Assembly (NCBI GenBank): GCA_028292405.1 | Contig: JAQGMJ010000087.1 | Location: forward strand, 1-64,000 | From: Betaproteobacteria bacterium | Lineage (GTDB): Bacteria > Pseudomonadota > Gammaproteobacteria > Burkholderiales > JAEUOS01 | Length of the DNA stretch: 64,000 nucleotides | Direction: 5' to 3' | Shown here: in pieces, positions 54,441-62,548 of the stretch | Layout of the letters: every line of letters begins with the position of its first letter | Numbering within the stretch: the stretch's first letter is position 1 | Program-made: the position numbers and the translations under genes | Notes under the pieces: model-generated | What the model was told of the DNA's origin: nothing | The model's input: only the letters and a program-made list of their open reading frames with translations | The model's database searches: none

Positions 54441-54514
54441 CCGACAAAAGTGCAAACTTACTTTTGTCGGGGATTATCCTGCATTAAATCGCTGGCGGAG
54501 CCAGTCGATTTCAT
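54441..54514 (+). repeat. Bipartite 3'-end palindrome, copy 4 (A4+B4), between ftsY and ftsE
   Basis: A4 (54441-54470) starts 2 nt after the ftsY stop with arms CCGACAAAAGT and ACTTTTGTCGG around an 8-nt loop. B4 (54483-54514) has ATTAAATCGCTGGC, loop GGA, and GCCAGTCGATTTCAT, again with one extra base on the right arm. No T-run follows, so read-through into ftsE is likely. Confidence 0.75.
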
Positions 54515-54569
54515 GAATCAACGGCAAGAAAAACCCAAGGTGCGGCGCGTTCAGGCTGCCTTCAAATAA
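54513..54569 (+). CDS. Possible 18-codon leader peptide before ftsE
   Basis: ATG 54513, which uses the last bases of the B4 palindrome, opens MNQRQEKPKVRRVQAAFK and ends with TAA overlapping an ATG of the ftsE frame (TAATG). The peptide is strongly basic and resembles no known family. There is no Shine-Dalgarno match directly upstream. It may be a chance frame, or a translational coupler between ftsY and ftsE. Confidence 0.2.
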   Translation: MNQRQEKPKVRRVQAAFK

Positions 54570-54601
54570 TGAGTGCTGCCGCAAAAGAAAAGTCGGGCGC
54601 G

Positions 54602-55279
54602 ATGATCGAGTTTTCGGCGGTCCACAAGCGCTATCCCGGCGGCTATGAGGCGCTGAAGAATGTTTCCTTCAGCGTCGCCGAGGGCGAGTTGGTGTTCCTG
54701 CTCGGCCACTCCGGCGCGGGCAAGAGCACGCTGCTCAAGCTGATTCCGCTGATCGAACGCGTCAACTCCGGCAGCGTGATCGTCGGCGGGCAGAACGTAT
54801 CGAAAATGCGCCCGCAGGCGATTCCCTTCCTGCGGCGCAACGTCGGCCAGATTTTTCAGGACCAGAAGCTGCTCTACGACCGCAGCGTGTTCGACAATGT
54901 GATGCTGCCGCTCAACGTCACCGGCGTGCACCCGCGCGACGGCGCGCGACGCGCGCGCGCAGCGCTCGACAAGGTGGGCCTGTTGCCGCGCGAGAAGTCG
55001 AACCCGATCGCCTTGTCCGGCGGCGAGCAGCAGCGCCTGGCGATCGCGCGGGCCATCGTCAACCGCCCGTCGATCCTGATCGCCGACGAGCCTACCGCCA
55101 ATCTCGACGCCGGTTACGCCGCCGAGATCATCGACCTGTTCGCCGCTTTCAGCCAGGTCGGCGTCACCGCGCTGATCGCCACCCACGATGCCAATGCGGT
55201 GGCGCGCGCGGCGGCCAAGGTGAAGACCCGCACCATCGAGCTGCGTGCCGGAGAACTCGTCGCAGGGGCCCCTGCATGA
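54602..55279 (+). CDS. ftsE: Cell-division ATP-binding protein FtsE
   Basis: ABC-type ATPase that with FtsX controls peptidoglycan hydrolases at the division site. The start ATG 54602 aligns with E. coli FtsE (IEFSAVHKRYPGG) and gives 225 residues; an ATG at 54569 adds 11 residues and would overlap the leader-peptide stop. Motifs: Walker A GHSGAGKST, LSGGEQQRLAIARA signature, LIADEPTANLD Walker B, and ATHDA switch His. It overlaps ftsX by 4 bp. Confidence 0.95.
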   Translation: MIEFSAVHKRYPGGYEALKNVSFSVAEGELVFLLGHSGAGKSTLLKLIPLIERVNSGSVIVGGQNVSKMRPQAIPFLRRNVGQIFQDQKLLYDRSVFDNVMLPLNVTGVHPRDGARRARAALDKVGLLPREKSNPIALSGGEQQRLAIARAIVNRPSILIADEPTANLDAGYAAEIIDLFAAFSQVGVTALIATHDANAVARAAAKVKTRTIELRAGELVAGAPA

Positions 55280-56184
55280 AGGCCTGGTTGCGCCTGCACG
55301 GCATGGCCTTCGGCGCCACCCTGGGGCGCCTGGCGCACACGCCCTTCGCCACCCTGCTCAACGTGCTGGTGATCGGCATTGCCCTGGCCTTGCCGGCCGG
55401 CGCCTATGCGCTGCTGATGAATCTGCAGCAGGCAGCGCGCGGCGTCTCCGGCGACCCCGAGCTTTCGGTGTTCATGGCGCTGGACGCGAAAAAGGACGAA
55501 GTGGCCGCCATCGGCCCGCGCCTGAAGGCCGAGGCCCTGGTGGCGCGGGTGGAGTTTAAGCCGCGCGAAGCCGCGCTGGAAGACCTGAAGAAGAATCCGG
55601 CGATGGGCGACGTGCTGGTGGCGCTGAACCAGAACCCGCTGCCCGATGCCTATGTGGTGCGCCTGAAATCCAATGACGGCGACGCGCTGGAAAAACTCGC
55701 CGCCGGAATCCGTGGCTGGCCCAAGGTCGAGTCCGTGCAGATCGACTCCGCCTGGGTGCGCCGCGTCGCCGCTGCCATCGACCTCGGGCGCATGGCGGTA
55801 CTGGTACTGGCGGGCCTGCTCTCGTTCGCGCTGCTGGCAGTGACCTTCAACACCATCCGCCTGCAGATCCTCACCCAGCGCGAGGAAATCGAGGTTTCCA
55901 AATTGCTGGGCGCCACCGACAGCACCATCCGCCGGCCTTTTTATTACTACGGTGCGCTACTCGGGCTGCTGGGCGGCGGCGCGGCCGGGCTGATCGTCTA
56001 CGCCGCGCTGCAGTTCATGAACCGCGGCGTGGCGGAGTTCTCCAGGCTCTACGCTTCAGACTTTCGCCTGGAGTTTTTGCCGGCGGGCGACCTGGGCGCC
56101 ATCCTGGCGTTCGCCGCCATCCTCGGCTGGATGGGTGCGTGGCTGTCGGTGACGCGGCACCTGCGGGAATTTGAGCCGCGGTAA
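55276..56184 (+). CDS. ftsX: Cell-division membrane protein FtsX
   Basis: Inner-membrane partner of FtsE, 302 residues. A first helix (FATLLNVLVIGIALALPAGAYALLM) is followed by the periplasmic loop (about 55-165), which in the family contacts a hydrolase activator. Three C-terminal helices are MAVLVLAGLLSFALLAVTFN, YYYGALLGLLGGGAAGLIVYA and LGAILAFAAILGWMGAWLSV. LGATDSTIRRPFYYYG is the family signature. The ATGA overlap with ftsE marks coupled translation. Confidence 0.96.
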   Translation: MKAWLRLHGMAFGATLGRLAHTPFATLLNVLVIGIALALPAGAYALLMNLQQAARGVSGDPELSVFMALDAKKDEVAAIGPRLKAEALVARVEFKPREAALEDLKKNPAMGDVLVALNQNPLPDAYVVRLKSNDGDALEKLAAGIRGWPKVESVQIDSAWVRRVAAAIDLGRMAVLVLAGLLSFALLAVTFNTIRLQILTQREEIEVSKLLGATDSTIRRPFYYYGALLGLLGGGAAGLIVYAALQFMNRGVAEFSRLYASDFRLEFLPAGDLGAILAFAAILGWMGAWLSVTRHLREFEPR

Positions 56185-56210
56185 CTGCGGCCTCAAGACT
56201 TGCGCTTTTG

Positions 56211-56241
56211 AACCCTGTTGCAGCCCTTCGACGGGTTTTTT
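56211..56241 (+). terminator. Terminator after ftsX
   Basis: AACCC pairs with GGGTT around a GC-containing loop, followed by TTTTTT. Stem is short, so it is moderately supported. It stands between the convergent ftsX and SCO1 genes. Confidence 0.55.
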
Positions 56242-56249
56242 GCGCCGCG

Positions 56250-56858
56250 CTACTTCCCTGCCAGCAGCAACTTGATGTCGTGCACCTGGCGCTCAATCGA
56301 GACCTTCGCATCGTCGCCCGGCCCACCGTGCGACACGAACAGGCGCAACCGCCCCTGCGGATCGTAGACGTAGGAGCCGGCGGTGTGGTTCATCGAATAG
56401 CTGCCCGGGGTCTTGCCCGGCACCTTTTCGTAGAACACCTTGTAGTCTTTCGCCGTCTGCGCCGTGGTGGCGGCATCACCGCGCAGGCCGATGAAGGAAG
56501 GGTCGAAGGCCGGCACGTATTGCGTCAGCAGAGCCTGGGTGTCGCGTTCCGGATCGACGGTAATGAACAGCACCTGCACTTTCGCGGCGTCTTCGGGCCC
56601 AAGCTTTTGCAGCACGGTGTGCATTTCCGCCATGGTGGTCGGGCAAACGTCCGGGCACTGGGTGTAGCCGAAAAAGATCGACACCACGCGGCCCTTGAAG
56701 TCGGCCATGCTGCGCGGCTTGCCGTTCTGGTCGGTGAGGTGGAAGTCGCGCGCATACTCGACCCCGGTGATGTCGGTGTCCTTAAAACCGTCCTGGCTGC
56801 AACCGGCGAGCAGGGCCAGGCCTAGGGCGAACAGGGGCAGGAAGAGGCGGCGTTTCAT
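56250..56858 (-). CDS. SCO1/SenC copper chaperone
   Basis: Lipid-anchored thioredoxin-like protein of 202 residues that delivers copper to, or reduces, the CuA site of cytochrome oxidase. Signal and lipobox LALLAGC put the lipid on Cys20. The copper motif is [11 protein letters not shown] with Cys68 and Cys72, and the third ligand His158 is in [11 protein letters not shown]. The start ATG 56858 overlaps the ctaB stop by 4 bp. It is the last gene of the leftward oxidase cluster. Confidence 0.95.
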   Translation of the reverse strand: MKRRLFLPLFALGLALLAGCSQDGFKDTDITGVEYARDFHLTDQNGKPRSMADFKGRVVSIFFGYTQCPDVCPTTMAEMHTVLQKLGPEDAAKVQVLFITVDPERDTQALLTQYVPAFDPSFIGLRGDAATTAQTAKDYKVFYEKVPGKTPGSYSMNHTAGSYVYDPQGRLRLFVSHGGPGDDAKVSIERQVHDIKLLLAGK

Positions 56859-57766
56859 GACAGGAACAATACAAGATAATGGTCGAACAGCAGCGCGGCG
56901 AACAGCGCGGCCAGGTACCACAGGGAATAGGCGAAGGTCTTGCGGGCGCGCGCGTCGCTATAGTCGCGACGCAAGCCCCAGGCGTGGCGGATGAAGCCGG
57001 CGCCAAGCACCAGCGCACTCACCAGATAGAGCCAGCCGCTCATCTTGATGACGAACGGCAGTATTGTCACGGCGATCAGCAGGAAGGTGTAGAGCAGAAT
57101 CTGCAAACGCGTGAACTCGGAGCCGTGCGTTACCGGCAGCATCGGCAGGCCGGACTTTTTATAGTCCTCGACGCGGTACAGCGCCAGCGCCCAGAAATGC
57201 GGCGGCGTCCAGACGAAAATGATCAGCACCAGCAGCGCCGATTCCGAACTCACCTCACCTGTCACCGCGGCCCAGCCGAGCATCGGCGGCATCGCACCGG
57301 AGAGACCGCCGATGACGATGTTTTGCGGCGTGGTGGGCTTCAGCAGCACGGTGTAGATGAAGGCATAGCCGAAGAAGGTGGCTATCGTCAGCCACATGGT
57401 CAGCGGGTTGACGAAAAAATAGAGCAGCGCGCTGCCGATCAGCGCCAGCAGCAAGGCAAACACCAGCGCCTGCGTCGAGCTCAATTCGCCGCGTGCCATC
57501 GGCCGGCCGCTGGTGCGTGCCATTTGCGCGTCGATGCGCTGCTCGATCAGGCAGTTCACGGCAAAGGCGCCGCCGGCCAGTATCCAGATGCCGGCAGTGC
57601 CGGCGATCAGCACCACCGGGTGCACCATGCCCGGGGTGGCGAGGAACATGCCGATGACCGCGCAAAATACCGCCAGCATGGTGACGCGCGGTTTGGTGAG
57701 GTCGGCGAACTGGCGCACGCGCGTGCCCATGGTCACCGCCGGTTCGCTGGCTGAGCCTGGTTGCAT
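56855..57766 (-). CDS. ctaB: Protoheme IX farnesyltransferase (heme O synthase)
   Basis: Integral membrane prenyltransferase of 303 residues from ATG 57766, just before [25 protein letters not shown]. It attaches a farnesyl group to heme b, giving heme o for CtaA. The Asp-rich prenyl-diphosphate region is [23 protein letters not shown], and a second conserved segment is [28 protein letters not shown]. About eight or nine helices are visible. It starts 2 bp after the ctaA stop and overlaps the SCO1 start. Confidence 0.96.
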   Translation of the reverse strand: MQPGSASEPAVTMGTRVRQFADLTKPRVTMLAVFCAVIGMFLATPGMVHPVVLIAGTAGIWILAGGAFAVNCLIEQRIDAQMARTSGRPMARGELSSTQALVFALLLALIGSALLYFFVNPLTMWLTIATFFGYAFIYTVLLKPTTPQNIVIGGLSGAMPPMLGWAAVTGEVSSESALLVLIIFVWTPPHFWALALYRVEDYKKSGLPMLPVTHGSEFTRLQILLYTFLLIAVTILPFVIKMSGWLYLVSALVLGAGFIRHAWGLRRDYSDARARKTFAYSLWYLAALFAALLFDHYLVLFLS

Positions 57767-57768
57767 GG

Positions 57769-58950
57769 TCAGCCCGCCTGCGAAGAAAAGGCAACGCGGC
57801 CTTGCTCCGCGCCCTGCGCCCGCCGCGCGCCCGCTTGTTCGTGCGCTTGCAGAGCGAGGCGCGAAGCCAGCATGGCCATGGTCAGCGCGAGAGCAGCGGC
57901 GCCGCCGTTGTGCGCCACCGCTACGGCCAGCGGCCAGGAGAACAGCACGTTGGAAATACCGCTGGCCAGTTGCAGCAGCAGCACCCAACTGAGCACGCGC
58001 GAAAGTTTGCGCTCATAACTTGCCTCCATGCCCGCGCGCTTGCAGGCGGCGCTGAACATGCCGGCGAAGGCGCCCGCGACGACGAACACCACCAGCGCAC
58101 CGATGCGGTGGGTCCAGTGGATCGCGGTGAGCGCGGCGGCCGGCAGCAGATCGCCGTTCGGCAGCACGCCCAGCGGACGCCACAGGGTGAAGCCGCTGGC
58201 AAAGTCCGCATCGGGGATCACTTGCCCGCGGCACAGGGGCAGATCGGGACAGGCCAGCACCGCATAGTTGGTGCTGACCCAGCCGCCGAGGGCGATTTGC
58301 ATGAACAGCAGCGCGAGGGTGGCCAGCGCAAAACCTCGGAAGCGGCGCGCCAGGGTCGGAGGGAATGGCGTGTCGAGATGCCCGATACGCGCAGCCCGCC
58401 AACCGATGGCGCAAAGAAAAGTGATCGCCAGCAGCAGGTGGGTGGTGACGATCGCCGGCATCAGCTTCAGGGTCACGGTCCAGGCGCCGAATGCGCCTTG
58501 CACGCAGATCAGCGCCAGCAGGGCCGCCGTCGGCCAGACCGCCGGCGCGGGCCGCCCGTCGCGCCGGGCGGTGATGCGTTGGGCGATGGCGATGACCAAG
58601 AGGGCGATGGTGAGCACGCCCACGCCGCCGGCAAGGTAGCGATGCAGCATCTCGATCCACGCCTTCGCCACCGTCACCGGCCCGCTGGGCATGGCGGCCT
58701 CGGCGGCGGAGATGTGCGCGTGCGCGGCCACCGGGTTGGACAGGCCGTAGCAGCCCGGCCAGTCCGGGCAGCCCAGCCCCGAGTCGGTGAGGCGGGTGAA
58801 AGCGCCGAACAAGATCAGGTCGAAGGTGAGGAACAGCAGCACCCAGAGGAGCTTGCGGTAGACGTCGCCCTTGACCAGCACATAGGCAAGCGGGCCGCCG
58901 GCCACCAGCAGGCCGACGGCGCACAGTTGCAGGAAGCTTGTGAGATTCAC
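57769..58950 (-). CDS. ctaA: Heme A synthase (COX15/CtaA)
   Basis: Oxidises the methyl group of heme o to a formyl, giving heme a. 393 residues with about eight helices in two four-helix halves. Heme-ligand histidines sit in [20 protein letters not shown] and [13 protein letters not shown]. The pair CPDLPLCRG and the earlier [12 protein letters not shown] carry the conserved loop cysteines. It precedes ctaB by 2 bp and follows an accessory gene after 8 bp. Confidence 0.95.
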   Translation of the reverse strand: MNLTSFLQLCAVGLLVAGGPLAYVLVKGDVYRKLLWVLLFLTFDLILFGAFTRLTDSGLGCPDWPGCYGLSNPVAAHAHISAAEAAMPSGPVTVAKAWIEMLHRYLAGGVGVLTIALLVIAIAQRITARRDGRPAPAVWPTAALLALICVQGAFGAWTVTLKLMPAIVTTHLLLAITFLCAIGWRAARIGHLDTPFPPTLARRFRGFALATLALLFMQIALGGWVSTNYAVLACPDLPLCRGQVIPDADFASGFTLWRPLGVLPNGDLLPAAALTAIHWTHRIGALVVFVVAGAFAGMFSAACKRAGMEASYERKLSRVLSWVLLLQLASGISNVLFSWPLAVAVAHNGGAAALALTMAMLASRLALQAHEQAGARRAQGAEQGRVAFSSQAG

Positions 58951-58958
58951 AACCGCCC

Positions 58959-59576
58959 CTAGCCTATGCCCGAATATTTGAGCAGGCGCTCAAGGTCTTT
59001 TTTCATCTTCTCCGGAATCGCGTCTTTCGGGAAGCGCAGCACCAGGTTGCCCAGCGGGTCGATCAGGTAGATGTGGTCGCGCAGCGCGCCGCCGGGTGCG
59101 GGCGGCAGCGCGGACAGCAGGGGCGCGCCGGAAGCGCGCAGCATGTGGGTGGCGTCGTAGGCGCGGATGACGCGGGTTTCCAGTTGCGCTTCGTCGTCGA
59201 TCAGCCAGGCGAGTTCGACGCGGTCGGCGTCCTTGCCCTGGGTGGCGCGCACCTGGCGCATCTTGTAGAGCTTTTTCACGCAGGTGTTTTCGGGGCAGGC
59301 GCCGCCGTCCACCGTCAGCATCACCCACTTGCCCTGCAGGGCGGCGAAGTCGTAGGGCTTGCCGTCGAGGGTGCGCAATTGCGCGGCCGGCACCGGCTTG
59401 ACCGGCATCACCAGTTCGCCATAGTTGGTGCGGCCCTGCGGCTTGAGAAAGTAGTAGGTGACGTAGGAAGCAATGATCGGCGCTGCGCATACCAGCAGGA
59501 TCAGGAGCATCTTGATGCGACCCGTGCGGATCACATCGCGGTAGGCGTCTTCACGCGTCTCTAGCGGCGTTGTCAT
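58959..59576 (-). CDS. Membrane-anchored thioredoxin-fold-like protein of the oxidase cluster
   Basis: A 205-residue protein with one N-terminal membrane helix (MLLILLVCAAPIIASYVTYYFL) and a periplasmic domain like a SCO/thioredoxin fold: LDGKPYDFAALQGKWVMLTVDGGACPENTCVKKLYKMRQVR. The cysteines are in CPENTC (CX4C) instead of the CX3C of SCO1, and the family His is not obvious. It is co-located with SURF1 and ctaA in many Burkholderiales, so a part in oxidase assembly is inferred. The start at 59576 overlaps the SURF1 stop by 26 bp. Confidence 0.75.
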   Translation of the reverse strand: MTTPLETREDAYRDVIRTGRIKMLLILLVCAAPIIASYVTYYFLKPQGRTNYGELVMPVKPVPAAQLRTLDGKPYDFAALQGKWVMLTVDGGACPENTCVKKLYKMRQVRATQGKDADRVELAWLIDDEAQLETRVIRAYDATHMLRASGAPLLSALPPAPGGALRDHIYLIDPLGNLVLRFPKDAIPEKMKKDLERLLKYSGIG

Positions 59577-60297
59577 AGTCGAGGAAAGTGAACAGCAGGA
59601 ACAGCAGTGCCGCGAGGGCCGCCAGGGAGTACCACTGGAAGGCATAACCACGGTGGCGCGCGGCGGTCATGCCGGTTTCCGCGGGCGGACCGCCATTATC
59701 CGTCATGCGCGCCAGGCCCGCTGGCGCGGGACCGGTTTCGCGCATGATGAAATCATGCAGGTCGAGCTTGTAGGTGCTTGCAAATTTCGCCGGCGACAGG
59801 TTTTCCCACACCTGGCCACGGTCCACGCCCTGTTGCAGTTCCATGGTGCGCTTGGGCGCATAGTAGGCGCGGCCATGCAGTTCCACCTCGCCGGCGGGCG
59901 CGGGAATGCCGGCGAGATTCGACCGGTCCCCGGTGGCGGGCAGCAGGCCGCGGTCGACCAGTACGCGCTTCTCCGACCCCGCCAGCTTGAACGGCACGAT
60001 GATGGCGAAGCCGGGCACGTGGTTGACGATCTGGTTGTCCCAGTAGATGGTGAGGCCGGGCTCGAACCGGCCGCGCGCCGATACGCGGCGGCCGTCGACT
60101 TCATCCAGGGTCAGCGGGTCTTTCGTGAGGGCCAGTTCGGCGGCGTCGCGGGTCTGCGCGTGGCGCGCCTCGATCACGTCCTTTTCCAGCGCGCGCCGGC
60201 TTTGCCAGTTGCCCAGGCCGACGGTCAGCGCGATCAGCCCGGCGGCGGCAAGCGCCGGAACCAGGCTGAATTTGGGGCGGGCGCGCAGGCGCAGCAT
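59551..60297 (-). CDS. SURF1-family oxidase assembly protein
   Basis: Assembly factor for heme-copper oxidase, implicated in heme a delivery. 248 residues from ATG 60297 (an extension to 60372 is open). Typical architecture: N-terminal helix (LVPALAAAGLIALTVGLGNWQSRRALEK), a large periplasmic loop with VSARGRFEPGLTIYWDNQIVNHVPGFAIIVPFKL and VDRGLLP, and a C-terminal helix (YAFQWYSLAALAALLFLLFTF). HRGYAFQWYSLA is the signature. It overlaps the downstream gene by 26 bp and is divergent from the DUF2909 gene. Confidence 0.93.
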   Translation of the reverse strand: MLRLRARPKFSLVPALAAAGLIALTVGLGNWQSRRALEKDVIEARHAQTRDAAELALTKDPLTLDEVDGRRVSARGRFEPGLTIYWDNQIVNHVPGFAIIVPFKLAGSEKRVLVDRGLLPATGDRSNLAGIPAPAGEVELHGRAYYAPKRTMELQQGVDRGQVWENLSPAKFASTYKLDLHDFIMRETGPAPAGLARMTDNGGPPAETGMTAARHRGYAFQWYSLAALAALLFLLFTFLDYDNAARDA

Positions 60298-60378
60298 GGC
60301 CGGTCCGATCAATCGCAAAAGTCGAAAGCGGGCACAATAGAGGTCAAGCAATTGCGCCAACCCGCGGGACATGCAGCC

Positions 60379-60582
60379 ATGAAAATCCTCGTCGTCGTCA
60401 TTCTCGTCGCCATTCTGGTCAGCCTCGGTTCCGCCCTGGTATTCCTGGTCAAGGACGGCGGCAAGACCAAACGCACGGTCAATGCCCTCACCGTACGTAT
60501 CAGCCTTTCGCTGGCTTTATTCCTGTTCCTGATGTTTGGCTACTACATGGGCTGGTTCGTTCCCAACCACGGCCCCGTGTAG
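60379..60582 (+). CDS. DUF2909 twin-transmembrane protein
   Basis: A 67-residue membrane protein with two helices (LVVVILVAILVSLGSALVFLV and ISLSLALFLFLMFGYYMGWF) separated by the KDGGKTKRTVNALTVR loop, the DUF2909 pattern. It is a usual companion of cytochrome oxidase genes in betaproteobacteria. It is the only forward gene in the cluster. A bipartite palindrome follows its stop. Confidence 0.9.
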   Translation: MKILVVVILVAILVSLGSALVFLVKDGGKTKRTVNALTVRISLSLALFLFLMFGYYMGWFVPNHGPV

Positions 60583-60586
60583 GGGA

Positions 60587-60661
60587 CACCCAAAAGTAAA
60601 AACCTACTTTTGGGTGGTTCCAGCTAGCTTGCAATTGCCGGCAAAGCCGGCCAATTGCAAG
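60587..60661 (+). repeat. Bipartite 3'-end palindrome, copy 5 (A5+B5), after the DUF2909 gene
   Basis: A5 (60587-60616): arms CACCCAAAAGTA and TACTTTTGGGTG, loop AAAACC; it starts 4 nt after the stop. B5 (60628-60661): CTTGCAATTGCCGGC, loop AAA, GCCGGCCAATTGCAAG, with one base unpaired. It mirrors copy 6 across the terminator. Confidence 0.85.
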
Positions 60662-60682
60662 AATCAAAGGCTACAAAAAAAC

Positions 60683-60708
60683 AAAACGCCGCTTCGAAGC
60701 GGCGTTTT
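60683..60708. terminator. Bidirectional terminator between the DUF2909 gene and ctaE
   Basis: Exact 26-bp palindrome with AAAACGCCGCTTC left arm and a T-run on both strands. It stops the forward DUF2909 transcript and the leftward ctaE transcript. Confidence 0.85.
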
Positions 60709-60731
60709 TGCATTTTCGTGGCCTTTGATGC

Positions 60732-60803
60732 TTGAGAATCGTGCGGCTTTGCCGTCGATTCTCAAACTGATCAGTCCGGCCAAAAGTAGGTTTTTACTTT
60801 TGG
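60732..60803 (-). repeat. Bipartite 3'-end palindrome, copy 6 (A6+B6), after ctaE
   Basis: Read in the ctaE direction: A6 (60803-60780) has CCAAAAGTA/TACTTTTGG arms and AAAAACC loop, starting about 6 nt after the ctaE stop. B6 (60765-60732) has TTGAGAATCG/CGATTCTCAA outer arms, CGGC/GCCG inner stem and an AAA loop. It is the mirror image of copy 5. Confidence 0.8.
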
Positions 60804-60809
60804 ACGAAC

Positions 60810-61673
60810 CTATAACCAGTAGACCACGATAAACAGGCCCAGCCACACCACGTCGACAAAGTGCCAGTACCAGGCAGCGGCTTCGAAGGCGAAATGATGG
60901 TCGGGCGTGAAATGCCCCTTGGCACAGCGGAACGCGATCACCGTCAGCATGATCGCGCCGATGGTCACGTGAAAGCCATGGAATCCGGTGAGCAGGAAGA
61001 ATGTCGAACCGTAGATGCCGCTGGTCAGCTTCAGGCCAAGTTCGGTATAGGCCTCGTGGTACTCGTAGGCCTGCAGGCAGAGGAACAGCGCGCCCAGGGC
61101 GATGGTGAGGATCATGAACAGCAGCAGCACGCCGCGCTTGTTGTCCTTTAGCGCGTGGTGGGCGATGGTCAGCGTAACGCCGGAAGTCAGCAGCAGCAGG
61201 GTGTTGATCGCGGGGATCGGGAACGGCGACATCTTGCCGAACTTGTCGAAAGCTTCCGGGCCGGCGGTGGGCCATTGGCCGGCGAAGTCGGGCCACAGCA
61301 GCTTGTTGTCGAGGTCGGAAAGCCACGGCAGCGCGATGTTGCGGGCGTAGAACAGGGCGCCGAAAAAAGCCGCGAAGAACATCACTTCGGAGAAGATGAA
61401 CCAGCTCATGCTCCAGCGGAAGGAGACGTCGACCTTGTGCGAATACTGCCCGCTTTCGGACTCGCCGATCACCGTGCCGAACCAGCCGAACAGCATGTAG
61501 ACCAGCATGGCGAAGCCGAAAATCACCAGCCAGTAGCCGGGCGGCAGGTCGTTGAACCAGGTGGCCGCGCCGATGGCCATGCAGAACAGGGCGAACGAGC
61601 CCTTGATCGGCCACGACGAGGGGGCGGGGATGAAATAGGCCGGCGTGGTGCCGGGTGCGTGCGATGCGCTCAT
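60810..61673 (-). CDS. ctaE: Cytochrome c oxidase subunit III
   Basis: Seven-helix structural subunit of the aa3-type oxidase, 287 residues, starting at ATG 61673 after GGAGAGAGG. WSMSWFIFSEVMFFAAFFGALFYAR carries the conserved Glu of helix III, and the C-terminal YWHFVDVVWLGLFIVVYWL is the signature of helix VII. PIPAINTLLLLTSGVTLTIAHHAL and FFLLTGFHGFHVTIGAIML also match. It follows the DUF2970 gene on the same strand. Confidence 0.97.
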   Translation of the reverse strand: MSASHAPGTTPAYFIPAPSSWPIKGSFALFCMAIGAATWFNDLPPGYWLVIFGFAMLVYMLFGWFGTVIGESESGQYSHKVDVSFRWSMSWFIFSEVMFFAAFFGALFYARNIALPWLSDLDNKLLWPDFAGQWPTAGPEAFDKFGKMSPFPIPAINTLLLLTSGVTLTIAHHALKDNKRGVLLLFMILTIALGALFLCLQAYEYHEAYTELGLKLTSGIYGSTFFLLTGFHGFHVTIGAIMLTVIAFRCAKGHFTPDHHFAFEAAAWYWHFVDVVWLGLFIVVYWL

Positions 61674-61729
61674 TGACCTCTCTCCTTGCGCCATCTTGTC
61701 AGGGATGGCGTAACCAAATTTGCTTGAAC

Positions 61730-61978
61730 CTACTTCGCCGTCAAAAACTTTACCAGAACCACCAGGCTGCCGACAAACAGCGCCGCGACGAACAGCCCGG
61801 CGACGATCGCCTGCACCGGCTTGATCTTCGCCACGTCGTCGGCATAACCCGAACCCTTGCGAATGCCGATGAACGACCACAGCACCGCCCTTACCACCTG
61901 CAGGGGCGATGCGCCGCCGCCCGCCTTTTCAGCTTTATCCGTCCCGTCCTGCCCTGGCTCAAGCCCAGGCCCGCTCAT
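61730..61978 (-). CDS. DUF2970 small membrane protein
   Basis: An 82-residue protein with a polar N-terminus and two hydrophobic parts. The typical DUF2970 pattern is SPLQVVRAVLWSFIGIRKGSGYADDVAKIKPVQAIVAGLFVAALFVGSLVVLVKFL. It is found next to ctaG in many betaproteobacteria; its role in the oxidase is unknown. It overlaps the ctaG stop by 4 bp and ends 57 bp before ctaE. Confidence 0.88.
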   Translation of the reverse strand: MSGPGLEPGQDGTDKAEKAGGGASPLQVVRAVLWSFIGIRKGSGYADDVAKIKPVQAIVAGLFVAALFVGSLVVLVKFLTAK

Positions 61979-62541
61979 GACGGCGCCCGAACCGTCCCGG
62001 TGCCGGCGACATCGAAGAACGTATACGACAGGGTGATGGTCTCGATGCCCTTGTACAGCTTGGTGTCGATCACGAACACCACCGGAAACATCTTGGTTTC
62101 ATGTGCCTGCAAAGTCTGCTGGGTGAAACAAAAGCACTCCAGCTTCTTGAAATAAGCCGCCGACTCCTTCGGCGCATAGCTCGGTATCGCCTGGCCGGTC
62201 ACCGCGTGGTCCATGGTGTTGGTCACCTGGTACATCACGGTGGTCAGCTCGCCCGGGTGAATCGCCAGCCCGCGGGTCATCGGCTTGAACTGCCAGGCCA
62301 GGTGATTGGCGTTGGCGTCGAACTCCACGGTCACCTTGCGCGTCAGGTCCACCTGGGTATTGGCCGTCGTCGGCGTACCGGAGCCGTCCAGGTTGTTGAC
62401 CCCGGTGACTTCGCAAATCTTCTTGTAGAAGGGCACCAGCGCAAACCCGAAACCGAACATCAACAGCGTGATCACCAGCAGCTTTTTCAGTGTGTCGCGG
62501 TTGTTCGCGCGGGCATCCAGAATTTGCACGGCTTCGCTCAT
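61975..62541 (-). CDS. ctaG: Cytochrome c oxidase assembly protein CtaG (Cox11)
   Basis: Membrane-anchored copper chaperone for the CuB site of subunit I, 188 residues. A short cytosolic part and one helix (LLVITLLMFGFGFALVPFY) precede the periplasmic immunoglobulin-like domain. The copper-binding CFCF motif is in KKLECFCFTQQTLQAHE, together with MPVVFVID. KKICEVTGVN is the family's membrane-proximal Cys site. It overlaps the next gene by 4 bp. Confidence 0.96.
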   Translation of the reverse strand: MSEAVQILDARANNRDTLKKLLVITLLMFGFGFALVPFYKKICEVTGVNNLDGSGTPTTANTQVDLTRKVTVEFDANANHLAWQFKPMTRGLAIHPGELTTVMYQVTNTMDHAVTGQAIPSYAPKESAAYFKKLECFCFTQQTLQAHETKMFPVVFVIDTKLYKGIETITLSYTFFDVAGTGTVRAPS

Positions 62542-62548
62542 CTCAGCC

